Assembly: GCA_014380365.1 (NCBI GenBank)
Contig: JACMJZ010000032.1
Span: 1 to 64,000, forward strand
Origin: Pyrinomonadaceae bacterium
GTDB lineage: Bacteria; Acidobacteriota; Blastocatellia; Pyrinomonadales; Pyrinomonadaceae
Length of the DNA: 64,000 bases
Direction of reading: 5' to 3'
In this document: one piece after another, positions 37,582 through 46,693 of the stretch
Numbering within the stretch: the first letter of the stretch is position 1
Layout: each line of letters opens with the position of its first letter
Made by a program: the position numbers and the translations under genes
The notes under the pieces: model-generated
Databases searched by the model: none
Told to the model about the DNA's origin: nothing
The model's input: the letters and a program-made list of their open reading frames with translations, nothing else

Positions 37582-39311
37582 CCCTGGTCTTTACGTTCTT
37601 GCTGTGTTCCGTGGCGGTTGTTGCTCAGACGGCGACGCCAACTCCTTCTCCCACCCCGCAGGAATTGCAGGTTCCGCAGATCGCTCCGGACTTTCGTCCC
37701 ACGCAGCGGCCGCTGCCCGAACTCGGTCGCGTTGGGGTGGAGATGGATCTACAGAGGCCAATCTCGGTTCGCGAAGCGCTCGCGATGGCGCTCGAAAACA
37801 ACAAGGACATTGAGGTAGCGCGGCACAACGTCAAGATTGCCGAGTTTGATTTGACAGGTGCGCGCGGTGCCTACGATCCGCGTTTGAGTTCCTCTTCATA
37901 TTACGAACGCATCGTGACACCAATCTCCAGTTTTCTAAGTGGCGGTTCGGATGGCGCGGTAACGCAGACAGATTACACGGCAACTGCCAGGGTTGAAGGT
38001 CTGGCGCCCAAATTTGGCGGTAACTATCGTTTGGATTTCTCCTCCATCCGGTTAACGTCGAACAATCAGTTTACGGCACTCAATCCGCAGTATCCGACCG
38101 GCCTGACCTTCAGCTACACGCAGCCGCTGCTTAGAGGATTGCGTTTTGACAACAGTCGCCGGTCGATTGAGATCGCCAAGAAGAATCTGTCGCTGACTGA
38201 TGCGCAGTTTCGGCAGCGGGCAATCGAAACCATTACAAACGTCCAGCGCGCTTATTGGGACCTTGTCTTCTCGCTCAGAAATCTACAGGTGCAGCGAGAC
38301 GCGGTGCGCGATGCTCGAACGCAACTCGAACATAACCAACGGCTGGTGGCCGAAGGCTCATTGGCTCCGATCGATGTAGTCGCGGCCGAGGCACAGGTGG
38401 CTGGTTTCGAGCAGACTCTCTTTAGCTCACTCGAAGATGTGTCGCGAGCCGAGAATAGTTTGAAGAACCTGATTGCTGAAAACCAACAGTCCGACATCTG
38501 GAAGCTTTCCCTGGTGCCCACCGATTCTGTGGATCTCGCCCCTCCGACCATCTCTCTGCCCGAAGCTATGAAAGCTGCGATGGACAACCGGCCAGAGCTG
38601 CAGGTGTCAACCGTAGCCCGCGAGATCAATCAGATCGATCAGAAGTATTTCCGCGACCAGACAAAGCCGGCCATTGACCTCGTTGGCAGCTACGGCATGG
38701 TTGGTTTGGCGGGGTCAGCCAGTGGCGGGGTGAACCCATTCACGTCGTCTTCAGTCGAGTTGCGGGATCGCGTGAATCTGCTTCTTGATCGCGCGCAACT
38801 GCCGCTGCTAACCCCGCAGCCGGCGCAAGGCATTTCGCAGGATCTGATTGGTGGTTACAACCAGTCGATCCAGAATTTGCTCGGCAACAACTTCAATAAT
38901 TTTCGCGTTGGGGTGCAGATTAACCTGCCGCTCAGGAACCGCACGGCGCAGGCGCAGTTGGGTCGTTCATTGGTTGAGGGCAAGCGTATTGCCACGCAGC
39001 GTGAGCAGCTTGAACAGACGATCCAGGTTGAAGTCAGAAATGCTTTGCAGGCAGTGCGGAGTGCAGAGGCGCGTCTGCGCGCGTCGGGCATCGCGCGCAA
39101 CGCGAGCGAGCAGCAGTATCAAAGCGAACAAAGAAAACTCGACGCTGGTCAGTCGACAGTATTCCTGGTGCTGGAGCGCCAAACTGCTTTGACCACCGCA
39201 CGCGGAAACGAGCTCAAGGCCCAAACGGATCTCAACAAAGCGATCGCCGAGTTGCAGCGAGCAACGGGCAATGCACTGACGACGAACAGTATCGTCGTTC
39301 GTGTGCGGTAA
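37497..39311 (+). CDS. TolC-family outer-membrane efflux protein
   Basis: Outer-membrane channel partner of the RND pump; about 605 aa. The export signal core LVFTFLLCSVAVVAQ is followed by a Thr/Pro-rich linker and two TolC-type repeats (ISVREALAMALENNKDIEVARHNV, then LPEAMKAAMDNRPELQVSTVAR, with long helices). The N-terminus is odd: the frame is open from ATG 37383, and the last plausible ATG is 37497, so the n-region of the signal peptide (SLSALCGGKAAA) is encoded by a palindromic repeat. No start exists between the repeat and the hydrophobic core. It ends the tetR-adaptor-pump-channel operon. Confidence 0.9.
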   Translation: MGRGVASLEERNLTERRSLSALCGGKAAALVFTFLLCSVAVVAQTATPTPSPTPQELQVPQIAPDFRPTQRPLPELGRVGVEMDLQRPISVREALAMALENNKDIEVARHNVKIAEFDLTGARGAYDPRLSSSSYYERIVTPISSFLSGGSDGAVTQTDYTATARVEGLAPKFGGNYRLDFSSIRLTSNNQFTALNPQYPTGLTFSYTQPLLRGLRFDNSRRSIEIAKKNLSLTDAQFRQRAIETITNVQRAYWDLVFSLRNLQVQRDAVRDARTQLEHNQRLVAEGSLAPIDVVAAEAQVAGFEQTLFSSLEDVSRAENSLKNLIAENQQSDIWKLSLVPTDSVDLAPPTISLPEAMKAAMDNRPELQVSTVAREINQIDQKYFRDQTKPAIDLVGSYGMVGLAGSASGGVNPFTSSSVELRDRVNLLLDRAQLPLLTPQPAQGISQDLIGGYNQSIQNLLGNNFNNFRVGVQINLPLRNRTAQAQLGRSLVEGKRIATQREQLEQTIQVEVRNALQAVRSAEARLRASGIARNASEQQYQSEQRKLDAGQSTVFLVLERQTALTTARGNELKAQTDLNKAIAELQRATGNALTTNSIVVRVR

Positions 39312-39350
39312 AAAGCAGCGTCAACTTCTCAACAGACAGCGCGGCGGGCC

Positions 39351-39437
39351 TCAGCATTCAGGTGTATAGAGTACAAGCTTTAGCTTGCGTGTTTGGGCGG
39401 GCCGCAACCTAAAGTTTGTACTCTATATGCCTGTACG
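39351..39437. repeat. Palindromic repeat family E, copy 2
   Basis: Same arms as 10170-10250 (TATAGAGTACAAGCTTTAGC and CTAAAGTTTGTACTCTATA), lying after the TolC-type gene. Confidence 0.92.
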
Positions 39438-39503
39438 CGGCGGTAGAGCCGCTATTCCACTTGCGGTTTCTGGAGTTGGCTGAACCACTGAAGGGATATT
39501 GTT

Positions 39504-39971
39504 ATGGACGATAAACAGATCCTTGAGACCTGGGAGATTCACAATCGCATCAATCTTTATTTGCTCGAGGCCACAGAGCCCGCAGCTCTCAACAGCGTGT
39601 CTGCCTCGAAAGGGCGAACCGTTGGCGAGCAATTTGCTCACCTTCACAATGTCAGGCTGATGTGGCTCAAGGCCTCGGCGCCGGAACTCCTGGCAGGCTT
39701 AGCCAAGATCGAAAAGGAGCAGGCTCGCGATAAGAAGTTCCTGCGGAAGTCGCTAGAGAATTCGAGTAAGGCTATTGGGTTACTGCTCAGTCAAAGCCTG
39801 AAGCAAGGCGGCAAGGTGAAGGGATTCAAGCCGCACGTGGTCGCGTTTCTGGGTTATCTCATCTCACACGAGTCGCATCATCGCGGTCAGATTATTCTCT
39901 CGTTAAAACAGGCGGGAACGGTCTTGGACAAAAAGATTCTCTACGGAATTTGGGAATGGGGTGTGAGATGA
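39504..39971 (+). CDS. DinB-superfamily protein
   Basis: A 155 aa four-helix protein with metal-ligand histidines in the pattern of the DinB/YfiT fold: EQFAHLHNVRLMWLK (first His pair), and ISHESHHRGQI near residue 125 (the diagnostic HxxHHRGQ). Relatives include bacillithiol S-transferases and damage-induced proteins of unknown activity. Two bacillithiol biosynthesis genes lie a few kilobases away, which makes a thiol-transferase role worth considering, but the sequence alone does not show it. Confidence 0.85.
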   Translation: MDDKQILETWEIHNRINLYLLEATEPAALNSVSASKGRTVGEQFAHLHNVRLMWLKASAPELLAGLAKIEKEQARDKKFLRKSLENSSKAIGLLLSQSLKQGGKVKGFKPHVVAFLGYLISHESHHRGQIILSLKQAGTVLDKKILYGIWEWGVR

Positions 39972-39987
39972 AGACCGCCAGCCTCCG

Positions 39988-40140
39988 TTAGCCCATGGCT
40001 TCCAAAATCACAAATCCTCCATAGCAAGCCACTACAACCAGAATGCCCACGATGATGTACCAGGGAGTGAGTTTTGTTCTACACGCAGGACAGCGAACTC
40101 TGGACCAGCGGGAACGTCGGCCACAGGTTGGGCACTTCAT
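39988..40140 (-). CDS. Small zinc-ribbon membrane protein
   Basis: A 50 aa protein: an N-terminal zinc knuckle pair (CPTC...CPAC, residues 3-20) followed by a single membrane span (WYIIVGILVVVACYGGFVILEA). The start MKCPTC at 40140 is preferred because it places the first Cys pair at the N-terminus, as usual for such mini-proteins. Function unknown. Confidence 0.6.
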   Translation of the reverse strand: MKCPTCGRRSRWSRVRCPACRTKLTPWYIIVGILVVVACYGGFVILEAMG

Positions 40141-40199
40141 ACTGTTATCCCCGGATTCAAAACTTTCCAAAACTTAATAGGGTGCTTGCTCTGGCTTCG

Positions 40200-41132
40200 T
40201 TACCTTATCATATGGCGCTCCGCCGTTGGCCGTCGCAAAACTATCCACAGTGGCCAATGGTCGGAGAGTTTGATCGTACGATCTATTCCGTGGCTGGTTG
40301 ACTCAAGACTTCGCAGCCAGATCCAGTCGAGTTTTAGTTCAATTGGCATAAACAGAACGCGGGTGAAGAAAGTGGATTCTTCAGCAAATGGTGTTTGAAA
40401 TCTTTCACCGATGAAGAGTTTGAAAGTCTTATCTATCACGGCCGGTTCCCAGGTATTCAGATCGCCGAGAATGATTGCCGGCATATCTTTGCTATGACCC
40501 GCCAGATCATCAATGACAGCTTTCATCTGTTCGATCTTGCGTGCCTCCTTAAGCCGAGTCTCCCCATGGACGGAATAAACTCGGACGGAAACGCGGCCGA
40601 GTTTCACCGTTGCTCCCAGCGCCACTCTTCGTCGCCCACCCGGACCTGGATGAGGCAGGATCACACGGCGAACATCTTCCAGCGGGTAGGCGCTCAAGAT
40701 GCAGACGCCGGTCTCTTCTTCTTTCTCTCCGGCAGTGGTGGGTGGGGCGGCCCAGGCGTAGTACATGCCCAGCTCACGGGCGAGAAGGGCGGCTGTGTTC
40801 TTATTCCCACTGCGTTTCTTGTTGCGGTCCACCTCCTGTAACCCGAGGATGGTAGCGTCGCCAATCTCGGGGTCTTCCTGAAAAAGTCTTGTCAGTTTCT
40901 TAAGATCGTCGCCGCTGCGCCAGCGGATGTTGTAGGAAACAACCTTGAGGTCCGCGGACGGCTGGAACGCCGCCCGTGCTTTCGGTGGCGATCCAATTTC
41001 AAGCAACTGCGATTCACGCTCAACGTGAGAACTCGTCGAGGTTTGCAAGAGTGGGGCTCCCTCCGAATATGGAGATAAGCAAGCCATGGCCGGCAATGCA
41101 ACCGCGAATAACAATCCCAACAATCTGTGCAT
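40200..41132 (-). CDS. Secreted endonuclease/exonuclease/phosphatase-family protein
   Basis: A 310 aa protein with a signal peptide (LLGLLFAVALPAMA, perhaps lipoprotein-type at Cys) and the EEP fold: VVSYNIRWR, ILGLQEVDRNKK with the metal-binding Glu, VYSVHGETR, ILGDLNTWEP with the catalytic Asp and Asn, and SDHWPLW at the C-terminus. Substrates of this superfamily range from DNA to sphingomyelin and inositol phosphates, so the reaction cannot be fixed. A TTG start at 41138 is possible. Confidence 0.88.
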   Translation of the reverse strand: MHRLLGLLFAVALPAMACLSPYSEGAPLLQTSTSSHVERESQLLEIGSPPKARAAFQPSADLKVVSYNIRWRSGDDLKKLTRLFQEDPEIGDATILGLQEVDRNKKRSGNKNTAALLARELGMYYAWAAPPTTAGEKEEETGVCILSAYPLEDVRRVILPHPGPGGRRRVALGATVKLGRVSVRVYSVHGETRLKEARKIEQMKAVIDDLAGHSKDMPAIILGDLNTWEPAVIDKTFKLFIGERFQTPFAEESTFFTRVLFMPIELKLDWIWLRSLESTSHGIDRTIKLSDHWPLWIVLRRPTAERHMIR

Positions 41133-41156
41133 GCTCAACCCCGGTTCCTTCGTGAC

Positions 41157-41921
41157 TTAGAATTCCAACCTTAGTCCGTCAAATGCCTCTATCGTTTCGC
41201 CGGACCAAAGCTTGCGCGCTTCACCGGCAAGATCGATGCCATCCCATTCCAGATAAAGATGCGTGAGCACCACCTTCTTCGGTTGAGCGTTTCTTGCTAT
41301 TTGCATTGCGTCTTTGAGTTCGAGGTGCTTCTCCACGGGCTTGTTTTGGTAGAACGCGCATTCCATTAACAGCACCGTAGTCTCTCTGGCAAACTCAGCC
41401 AACTCATCTGCATATCCAGTGTCGGAGGTATAGACGAGCACGCTGCCGCTTTTTTCTTTCAGGCGAATGGCCAGGCTTTCCTTGGTGTGCGGAGTAGAGA
41501 GGGTTGTTGCCAGAACGCCCGGGAGGATTTCAAACGGCATAGACGGTTCCACTTCGAAGAATTCGACCGGGAAGGGTTGCTCCCGGAGCCGATAATGGTT
41601 TGATTCGTCGATGGCTGACAGGAGTTTTGAAAAGCCCTCTGGTCCGTAAATCTTGAGAGGCTTTCTGCGCTGCTGAGTTTGCGGAGCGTTTCGCGTACCG
41701 AAGAGAAAGGGAGCCAGACCGGCGAAGTGGTCGAGGTGAAAATGGCTGATCCATATTGCGTCAAGGTCTGGCCAGTTGAGTTGCTCCTCGGCCATGCGAT
41801 GGGGAGCGTCCATACCGATGTCCAGTAAGAGGGAACCGCTGCCAGTTTCCAGCCAATACCCGCTGGCCGCACGGGCGACATGCGGAACGGCGGTACCTGA
41901 GCCGAGGACAACAAGTTTCAT
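41157..41921 (-). CDS. Metallo-beta-lactamase-fold hydrolase (RNase Z-like)
   Basis: A 254 aa MBL protein starting MKLVVLGSGTAVP, the usual RNase Z/arylsulfatase-type opening. The metal site HFHLDHFAG is at about residues 60-68, YTSDTGYAD supplies the bridging Asp and LTHLYLEWDG the last His. It lacks the extended exosite arm of true RNase Z, so a phosphodiesterase or unrelated esterase role is equally likely. It lies divergent from bshB1. Confidence 0.87.
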   Translation of the reverse strand: MKLVVLGSGTAVPHVARAASGYWLETGSGSLLLDIGMDAPHRMAEEQLNWPDLDAIWISHFHLDHFAGLAPFLFGTRNAPQTQQRRKPLKIYGPEGFSKLLSAIDESNHYRLREQPFPVEFFEVEPSMPFEILPGVLATTLSTPHTKESLAIRLKEKSGSVLVYTSDTGYADELAEFARETTVLLMECAFYQNKPVEKHLELKDAMQIARNAQPKKVVLTHLYLEWDGIDLAGEARKLWSGETIEAFDGLRLEF

Positions 41922-42052
41922 AACCTCAATTGTAACGCACGCCTGTTAGTTTGCGATTCGCGCTCCAGCATCTAGTGGTGTCTACTTGTGTTGATTGGAT
42001 TCGAATCATACATCTTCGTCCGCTAACGGTCGTGCGTTACAATCATCAGGTA

Positions 42053-42799
42053 ATGGACGTATCACAATTCGAACTGGACGCGCTTGGAGTCTTTTCACAT
42101 CCGGACGACGCGGAGCTTTCCATATCGGGCACCTTGCTCAGGTTGAAGTCGCTCGGGTATCGCACCGGCGTACTCGACATGACGCGCGGCGAGATGGGGA
42201 CGCGCGGCACACCGGAAACGCGTTCTGAAGAAGCGGTGGCGGCAGCACGCATCATGAAGCTTGATTTGCGGCTCAACCTGGGACAGCCGGATGGGCACAT
42301 TTGGAACACGGAGAAAGCGCGTACGGCGGTTGTTCGGGTTCTGCGTTCACATAAGCCAAAGATATTGCTCACGACGCATTGGGACGATCCTCATCCGGAC
42401 CACGCCAACACCTGTCACATTGTGCGCGAGGCTGCGCGCCTGGCCACGATGGCCCGTTACGATGAAGAAGGGCAACAGGCCCCGGTGCGTATGCCGGCAA
42501 TCATGCATTCGCTTTTCTCCCGCCACACGGCGCCGTCTTTCATTGTTGATGTATCTGAGTTTGTCGCGGAGAAGATGGCCGCGATCAAAGCGCACGCGTC
42601 GCAGTTTTATTGTCCGGAATCGAAGGAACCGGAAACGCGAATTAGTGACAAGGGTTTTCTGGATGAGATTGAATATCGGATGCGCTACTTTGGTTCGTTG
42701 ATTGGCGTCGAAGCTGGCGAGCCGTTTTACGTGCGGGAAGCTCTGAACGTTGACGACCCGGTAGCGCTGCTCACGCGACCGATGAATATATACTCTTGA
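42053..42799 (+). CDS. bshB1: Bacillithiol biosynthesis deacetylase
   Basis: Removes the acetyl group from N-acetylglucosaminyl-malate, the second step of bacillithiol synthesis. The 248 aa protein has the PIG-L zinc motif SHPDDAE at residues 14-20, GEMGTRGTPETRSEEA, and HWDDPHPDHANT with the third metal ligand; the C-terminal YRMRYFGSLIGVEAGEPF is characteristic of BshB1. The start MDVSQF is the first codon of the conserved part; the frame upstream is non-coding. bshA lies 5 kb downstream on the same strand; bshC is not in the window. Confidence 0.9.
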   Translation: MDVSQFELDALGVFSHPDDAELSISGTLLRLKSLGYRTGVLDMTRGEMGTRGTPETRSEEAVAAARIMKLDLRLNLGQPDGHIWNTEKARTAVVRVLRSHKPKILLTTHWDDPHPDHANTCHIVREAARLATMARYDEEGQQAPVRMPAIMHSLFSRHTAPSFIVDVSEFVAEKMAAIKAHASQFYCPESKEPETRISDKGFLDEIEYRMRYFGSLIGVEAGEPFYVREALNVDDPVALLTRPMNIYS

Positions 42800-42818
42800 G
42801 CCGCAACGGCAGCTTTTT

Positions 42819-42897
42819 AAGAGCGGGGGCAAGCCCCCTTCCTGACCTTGAGACTTCAAACAGGTAAATCAGTCGGAAAGGGGGCTTGCCCCCGCTA
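42819..42897. repeat. Palindromic repeat family F, copy 2
   Basis: Arms AGCGGGGGCAAGCCCCCTTCC and GGGGGCTTGCCCCCGCT, as at 16347-16485 but with a shorter centre. Lies between convergent genes. Confidence 0.9.
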
Positions 42898-42913
42898 CGA
42901 TCACGCACCATGC

Positions 42914-44830
42914 TCACTTGTCGCTGAGGACCTCGCGCGCGATGGAAATGAGCGCTGTAGCACGCGGAGCATCGGCTTCAAAGTTTTGAGCCAGTCCGAC
43001 CGCGCGCTGATAGTCCTCTTTAGTCAGCGCTCGAAACATCGACGGCAGATCAAAGTTTTCGGTGGAGTGGGTCTGCATCGAAGTCATGTAAGGGGTTTGC
43101 AACCGCAGCATCAGCCGGCTGTCTTCGCCGCTGAAGTCCTCGACTGAATTTGCCGCTCTCACCGCCTCACCCACCATTTCCCAGGCGCGATTACGGTCGA
43201 GCAGGTAGAAAGCGTTAGCCACGCCAATTAGCGCGCGAGGCCGGTCAGCATCAGAACCGCCAATGCGGCGAGCCTCCGTCGCTGCCTCGTCTGCCAGTTC
43301 GATAGCTCTCGGGCGGTCCGTCTCAGTCAACTGGCGAGCAACCTGGCTCAACGCCCAAACTCTGTGGAAATGACTCAACTCCCCAGCGCGAGCCAGCGCT
43401 ATCGCTTCATCCAACTTTTTCTTTTCAATGTAGTGGATAACCAGTGTGCCGTCGACATAGGGGCGCGTCTGCTTGCGTAAGTCGGAATCCTCCAGCTTCT
43501 CCAGGAAGTCGCGCGCGCGCGGGTCGCCTCGCTCCAGCGTGCGCATCGTCAGATCCATGTAAAGCCGATCGCGTTCCGCTGAAGTCTTGGCGCGACTGAT
43601 TTGATCGAGCAGCGACTGTTCCGTATCCTCCGGTTCTTCCTCAGGCCGAATGCCCCGCTTCATCATATTGTCGTCGCGTTTTCTGATCTCCTCACGCACG
43701 CTCGCCGACAGCGCCGAAAGTTGTCCGCGGACCATCTCCGTTGTTGCCTTCGGGGCATACTGTTCGAACAGCGGAAAAAGACGCTTCATGATGAGGTATT
43801 TGCCTTCGACGCCGGAGGTGGTTTTATCCTGCTCGGGCGGAGCCAGCGGGCGCATTAGGATTTGTGAAGCCACGCTGAAAAAGGCGCGGCGCATTTCCGG
43901 AGTCGTAACTGGCAGCGGCCCCGGTCGGCCCATTTGCGACGTGTTGGTGCCGCCACTGCGATCGATGGTCATGAACATCTGCGGGGTAAAAAGATATGAG
44001 CTGAGCAGCGAGACCGTGTTGGCGTCAGCCTGAGCGTCTGCCGCGGCCACGCCCAGCAGTCGTTGATATCGCAGATCAGCAGCGGCAGCGTCCTTGTCTC
44101 TGAGTGAAGCCAGGAAACTCAGGCCCTGCATTGACACTCCAGTGAGCGCCGGATCGGCAAACTCAAGCGCGCGCGGAACATCAGCTTCCAAAAGTTGACG
44201 GGCCAGGCGCAAGCGTTGCGCCATCGCCTCCGGTAAGCCTGAACTGTTTCGCCTTCCGGGCTCCGGCGTATCAGAACTATTCTGGGCTTTGTCGCGCTTT
44301 AGCTTCTCGAGCAACTCTTCGCCAAGAGCGCGGTCTCGTTTGGCCGCCAACCGCAGAACTTCTGCGCGGAGATCCGGCGGCTGCGAACCGGCGGCTCCCC
44401 GGCCACCAGTTTGCTGGCGCTGCATGTCTTCTCTAAACAGTCGATTCGCTTCTTCGTCGGCCACGTGGGCGGCGTCCCAGGCTTTTTGGAAAAGCGTGCG
44501 GCTTTGATCTGGATCGGCGTCCCACAAGCCATCGGCGATGCGCGCAAGTGTGCGGGCGCGCAGTTTCTGATCGCGAAAGCTGCGAGCATCGTTGGAGAGG
44601 GAGATTAACAACGAGAGCGCCAATGCTCGTTGCTGTTCGGCCTTGGCCTTTTCCGCGGCTGAAAGTTTCTTCTTCGAAGCAGGCTTGGCTGGACTCGAGA
44701 CAGGCGCTGGTTGCGCGATAGTTTTCTCCGACGTTTCCTGGGCCTTGAAAGCCGGCGCTGCCGCAATGAGAAGGAGGAAACTGACAAGCAGAGTTGAAAC
44801 TACGGACGACCGGGAAGAGCTGTGGGACAT
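42914..44830 (-). CDS. Large secreted helical-repeat protein of unknown function
   Basis: A 638 aa protein that I do not recognise. A signal peptide (STLLVSFLLLIAAAPAFKAQE) is followed by a Pro/Lys/Ala-rich linker and then almost wholly alpha-helical sequence with TPR-like or HAT-like spacing (ARTLARIADGLWDADPDQSRTLFQKAWDAA; LSQVARQLTETDRPRAIELADEAATEARRI; LIGVANAFYLLDRNRAWEMVGEAVRAAN). It is probably periplasmic. The ATG at 44830 with GGAGAACC upstream is chosen; the longer frame runs into the family-B repeat. Confidence 0.75.
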   Translation of the reverse strand: MSHSSSRSSVVSTLLVSFLLLIAAAPAFKAQETSEKTIAQPAPVSSPAKPASKKKLSAAEKAKAEQQRALALSLLISLSNDARSFRDQKLRARTLARIADGLWDADPDQSRTLFQKAWDAAHVADEEANRLFREDMQRQQTGGRGAAGSQPPDLRAEVLRLAAKRDRALGEELLEKLKRDKAQNSSDTPEPGRRNSSGLPEAMAQRLRLARQLLEADVPRALEFADPALTGVSMQGLSFLASLRDKDAAAADLRYQRLLGVAAADAQADANTVSLLSSYLFTPQMFMTIDRSGGTNTSQMGRPGPLPVTTPEMRRAFFSVASQILMRPLAPPEQDKTTSGVEGKYLIMKRLFPLFEQYAPKATTEMVRGQLSALSASVREEIRKRDDNMMKRGIRPEEEPEDTEQSLLDQISRAKTSAERDRLYMDLTMRTLERGDPRARDFLEKLEDSDLRKQTRPYVDGTLVIHYIEKKKLDEAIALARAGELSHFHRVWALSQVARQLTETDRPRAIELADEAATEARRIGGSDADRPRALIGVANAFYLLDRNRAWEMVGEAVRAANSVEDFSGEDSRLMLRLQTPYMTSMQTHSTENFDLPSMFRALTKEDYQRAVGLAQNFEADAPRATALISIAREVLSDK

Positions 44831-44951
44831 AATGGTTCTCCCTACGAAATAAGTCGATTGTGGAAGATGCGTTGGGCAGACGGAGTCGGAGGAATAAACG
44901 TAACGCGCGGGAGTTAGTTCCAAAAGAACTTTCGTGCTTTTGAGGGGGTGT

Positions 44952-45058
44952 GCTGGGAGCGCAGACATCCTGTCTGCAATGAGCGCGGAGCGCGAACAAT
45001 CCCATCTCGTTAGTCTCTTTGGTAAAGAAAGGCAGACAGGATGTCTGCGCTCCCAGCC
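44952..45058. repeat. Palindromic repeat family B, copy 2
   Basis: Arms GCTGGGAGCGCAGACATCCTG and CAGGATGTCTGCGCTCCCAGC are perfect inverted copies about 65 bases apart. Confidence 0.94.
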
Positions 45059-45071
45059 TAACGCTCCCGGC

Positions 45072-45638
45072 CTAGACTGCGACAACTTCGAGTTCAGGAT
45101 CGATCTCCTGTTTGAGCATGCCCTCGATAGCCATCAAGGTTCCGGTCAGCGAGCTCGGGCAACTACCGCACGCGCCCTGGTAGCGAATACTCAAGGTGTG
45201 CTCCTTCAACCCGAGCACTTCGAGATAGCCGCCATCGCCCATCAGTGCCGGCCTGACTTTCTCATCGAGAATCTCGTTAATTTTTAGCAGGCGAGGATCG
45301 TCGCTGGTGATGGCGGCGATGGCGCCCCCAACGGCCGCGGCTGCCGCCGCCGTTGCTCCGGGCGAGTTAACCGCTTCTGCTGCTCGAATCGGAACCGCCA
45401 AAATGGGGAGTAGATCGTCCCAGTCGCCCTGGTCTTCTTTTTCGACGGTAATCATGCGGTCCATGTAGAACACTGACACCACATGTTCCACGTCAAACAA
45501 CGCCTTAGCCAGAGCATCGCCCTGCGCCTGCTCGGCGGAACTATATGAGTGCGCGGTGCCGTTGCTGACGGCTTCTCGCAGGATGAATTTGACCGCGTTA
45601 GGATTAGGTGTTTCTTCGATATCACTGATTTTTGGCAT
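45072..45638 (-). CDS. Nfu/NifU-type iron-sulfur cluster carrier
   Basis: A 188 aa protein with the Nfu N-terminal domain ([49 protein letters not shown]), an Ala-rich linker and the NifU C-terminal domain ([20 protein letters not shown], then [25 protein letters not shown]). The CxxC pair (Cys-Gly-Ser-Cys) binds a 4Fe-4S cluster between two subunits. It delivers clusters to target enzymes in the cytoplasm. Confidence 0.92.
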   Translation of the reverse strand: MPKISDIEETPNPNAVKFILREAVSNGTAHSYSSAEQAQGDALAKALFDVEHVVSVFYMDRMITVEKEDQGDWDDLLPILAVPIRAAEAVNSPGATAAAAAAVGGAIAAITSDDPRLLKINEILDEKVRPALMGDGGYLEVLGLKEHTLSIRYQGACGSCPSSLTGTLMAIEGMLKQEIDPELEVVAV

Positions 45639-45945
45639 TGCTCAGTCTCCGCCTGTATATAACTGCTATCAATAAAAGGCCTTCTGGAACGTTGGTTTCC
45701 AGGGGACATTATAGCCCCTTTGGGAATTAAGCGCAGTGTAGCGACCAGCTCGTGGCCAGGGCTGAATTTGCCGGGCCGTGGGGTTCAAAAAAAGGCTGGT
45801 CGAAGCTGCGAAATTATTGCCTGGAAACTATTGCCAAAGAGGCAAAGCGGGCATATACTCCGCCCCTCACTTGCCCCCCCTTCCAAGTAAGGTGAGCCAA
45901 GCTGAGATGAGGCGGGTGATTGCGAGGGTCACCTGCCTCGCATTT

Positions 45946-46027
45946 TGTAGGACAGGCATTCCTGCCTGTCCCTCCTCCCCGAGATGGCTCTTTCGAATCC
46001 AGCGACCGACAGGAATGTCTGTCCTAC
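45946..46027. repeat. Palindromic repeat family A, copy 3
   Basis: GTAGGACAGGCATTCCTGCC at the left and GACAGGAATGTCTGTCCTAC at the right. The right end read on the minus strand gives TAGGACAGAC, whose TAG is the stop of the gene at 46024-46569. Confidence 0.92.
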
Positions 46028-46569
46028 TTTGGCGTGGCAAAGTCTTCGACCAGGAGAACCCACCTCCACCTGTCGCCCGTCTTGAAGGCGCCTAGCCGAA
46101 TCAAATAAAGATCAACAGGCCGCCCCTTTTTTAACCGGCGCCTAAGCTGAGGCAGAACTCTCTTGTTGACGACCAACCAGTGGTTCAAGCCAGCTTCGTT
46201 AAATAGGACATCGGTTTTGTACTGGACGGTGTAATGGTTAAGACTGCCGGCATAAAGATTTGACCATTGCGAGATAACATCTTTCTTGAGTTGAGGGAGG
46301 GGTCGCGCCGTGCCTTTGTAGATAACTCTCACCCGGGAGGGAAGCAGGTCGCCGTGCACCAGCGTGGTGGCGTCCCCTTTCCTGTCATCGTCTCGTTCGC
46401 TCGCGATAGCGGATCCCACTTCGGCAATTTCCTTCAGCGTACGAAGCTTGTAGTCCTCGGGCGTGCGGGCCTTCTTAGGTCGGGGACCGAGCGAGTCTTG
46501 CCCGTGAGCGAGAGTGCTACCGAAAAGAAGGGTTAGGAGTAGGGCTAAAAAAACTGGCTTATGTTTCAT
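46024..46569 (-). CDS. Secreted hypothetical protein
   Basis: A 181 aa exported protein (signal KPVFLALLLTLLFGSTLAHGQ) with a charged region, then a short mixed alpha/beta domain (VHGDLLPSRVRVIYKGTARPLPQLKKDVISQWSNLYAG, YTVQYKTDVLFNEAGLNHWLVVNKR). Family not recognised. The ATG at 46569 has GAAGGA 8 bases upstream. The stop codon is supplied by a palindromic repeat. Confidence 0.7.
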   Translation of the reverse strand: MKHKPVFLALLLTLLFGSTLAHGQDSLGPRPKKARTPEDYKLRTLKEIAEVGSAIASERDDDRKGDATTLVHGDLLPSRVRVIYKGTARPLPQLKKDVISQWSNLYAGSLNHYTVQYKTDVLFNEAGLNHWLVVNKRVLPQLRRRLKKGRPVDLYLIRLGAFKTGDRWRWVLLVEDFATPK

Positions 46570-46611
46570 TGCTTGCATCCTTCGGATGTTACGGGTCAAG
46601 TCCCTCAGTTT

Positions 46612-46680
46612 GGGCTTGGAGTACCGCCTTCAGGCGACATCCCTGAGACAAAACCCGCCTCAAGGCGTTACTCCAAACCA
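46612..46680. repeat. Palindromic repeat, GGAGTACCGCCTTCAGGCG type
   Basis: Arms TTTGGGCTTGGAGTACCGCC and GGCGTTACTCCAAACC are approximate inverted copies. Single copy in this window. Confidence 0.75.
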
Positions 46681-46693
46681 AAGATATTCCGGC

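Noticed and set aside
43601-44033. Plus-strand open frames opposite the large helical secreted protein
   Set aside because: Antisense shadows created by the GC-rich codon use of the real gene.
45778-46095. 105 aa plus-strand open frame after nfu
   Set aside because: It is largely the family-A repeat and the antisense of a secreted gene; no ribosome site.
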